A DNA stretch of 64,000 nt from Emiliania huxleyi CCMP1516. Its lineage: Eukaryota; Haptophyta; Isochrysidales; Noelaerhabdaceae. How positions within the stretch are numbered: the first letter of the stretch is position 1; each line of letters opens with the position of its first letter. This document shows positions 63,629 to 64,000 of this stretch, piece after piece. Below the pieces are notes generated by a model. It had not been told where the DNA came from. It ran no database searches and saw only the letters and a list, made by a program, of their open reading frames with translations. Position numbers and translations under genes: made by a program. The stretch spans positions 68,156 to 132,155 of the forward strand of contig NW_005200722.1 in the NCBI RefSeq assembly GCF_000372725.1. Reading direction: 5' to 3'.

Positions 63629-64000
63629 ATGCTCGCCACGCTCTCGATCGCGCTTTCCGCCGCCCTGCCGCACCCTCTGCCGGGCCTGTCCCTCAACGCG
63701 ACCGCTCGCTACACTGCCGGAATACTCAAGGTCACCTCGCCCGTCGGAGACTGCTCCGTCTTCCATGCGCACGTCGAGCATGAGGACAAGTCCACCCCTC
63801 TGATCGCGTGGATGAACGGCGGCCCGGGCGCCTCCTCTCTGATGGGCTTCTTCACCGAGCTTGGCCCGACGCTTCTCAACCTCCAGTCCGTGCCGGCCGC
63901 CGGCGCATTCTCCCTCGACGCCTCCGACGGCTGGCGGCCCTTCTCGAACCCGCACGCGTGGAGCCGGCTCGGCTCGCTCCTGGTGTGGGAGCAGCCCGCC
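63629..64000 (+). CDS. Serine carboxypeptidase (family S10), 5' part only
   Basis: The first 124 residues are in the window. ATG 63629 opens a signal peptide (MLATLSIALSAALPHPLPGL), then the S10 opening YTAGILKVTSPVGDCSVFHA and the oxyanion-hole motif PLIAWMNGGPGASSLMGFFT ELGP (family WLNGGPGCSS; here Ala-Ser replaces Cys-Ser). LLVWEQPA at the edge matches the family's LLFLDQPxGTGFS. The catalytic Ser (GESYAG), Asp and His lie beyond the window. A lysosomal, vacuolar or secreted protease is expected. Confidence 0.88.
   Translation, partial: MLATLSIALSAALPHPLPGLSLNATARYTAGILKVTSPVGDCSVFHAHVEHEDKSTPLIAWMNGGPGASSLMGFFTELGPTLLNLQSVPAAGAFSLDASDGWRPFSNPHAWSRLGSLLVWEQPA

Overview
The window looks like nuclear DNA of a GC-rich unicellular alga; a haptophyte of the Emiliania/Gephyrocapsa type is my best guess and a pelagophyte is not excluded. 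The reasons are intron-rich, densely packed genes on both strands, many GC-AG introns beside GT-AG ones, a protein with a plastid-lumen-type leader, a ciliary transition-zone gene, large ankyrin proteins, and Ala/Pro/Glu-rich linkers over simple repeats. No prokaryotic operon structure is present. The organism is inferred, not proven.

Layout. 1-3.3 kb: Myb/SANT plus homeodomain regulator (+). 3.9-6.7 kb: ankyrin/UIM/U-box ubiquitin ligase (-). 7-8.4 kb: two small membrane or secreted proteins. 9.2-10.2 kb: Cys-rich PAN-like gene. 11-12.9 kb: MRH/Atg27-like receptor. 13.2-14.9 kb: PLP aminotransferase. 15.1-16.5 kb: ankyrin protein. 16.9-19.05 kb: nucleoporin Nup43. 20.6-22.6 kb: J-domain/Tudor-like chromatin protein. 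23.3-24.3 kb: broken sulfotransferase between inverted repeats. 25.1-26.3 kb: tail-anchored conserved protein. 26.5-27.2 kb: kelch remnant cut by a foldback element. 27.7-29.7 kb: prohibitin PHB2. 30.3-33.5 kb: Gly-rich membrane protein, DUF1275 protein and a thiamine-enzyme C-terminal fragment. 34.4-42.1 kb: one very large PH/C2-like gene. 44.9-46.8 kb: PrpF-like isomerase. 48.2-50.1 kb: three small proteins. 50.5-51.7 kb: SAP30-like Sin3 subunit. 52.2-56.3 kb: RPGRIP1L-like ciliary protein. 57.4-58.0 kb: lumenal protein. 59.8-61.6 kb: MFS transporter. 62.1-63.1 kb: decayed NHL/BACK gene. 63.2 kb: 5S rRNA. 63.6 kb to the end: serine carboxypeptidase (cut by the window).

The most striking signal is in the introns. 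In gene after gene the first 10-35 bases of an intron are a near-copy of the first bases of the exon that follows it, so both splice sites appear to come from one AG|GY site that was tandemly duplicated. These introns are mostly 65-80 nt long, use GT or GC donors, and some carry internal arrays of a CCGAGATG-type unit. This looks like recent, repeated intron gain by local duplication. A second signal is a roughly 500-bp dispersed repeat found three times, each time just upstream of a start codon and in the same orientation relative to the gene. Three unrelated foldback (terminal inverted repeat) elements and one repeat family with a conserved short C-terminal reading frame are also present.

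Exon coordinates were derived by hand from reading frame, splice dinucleotides and known family alignments. Several genes show one-base frame breaks that may be decay or sequence errors.
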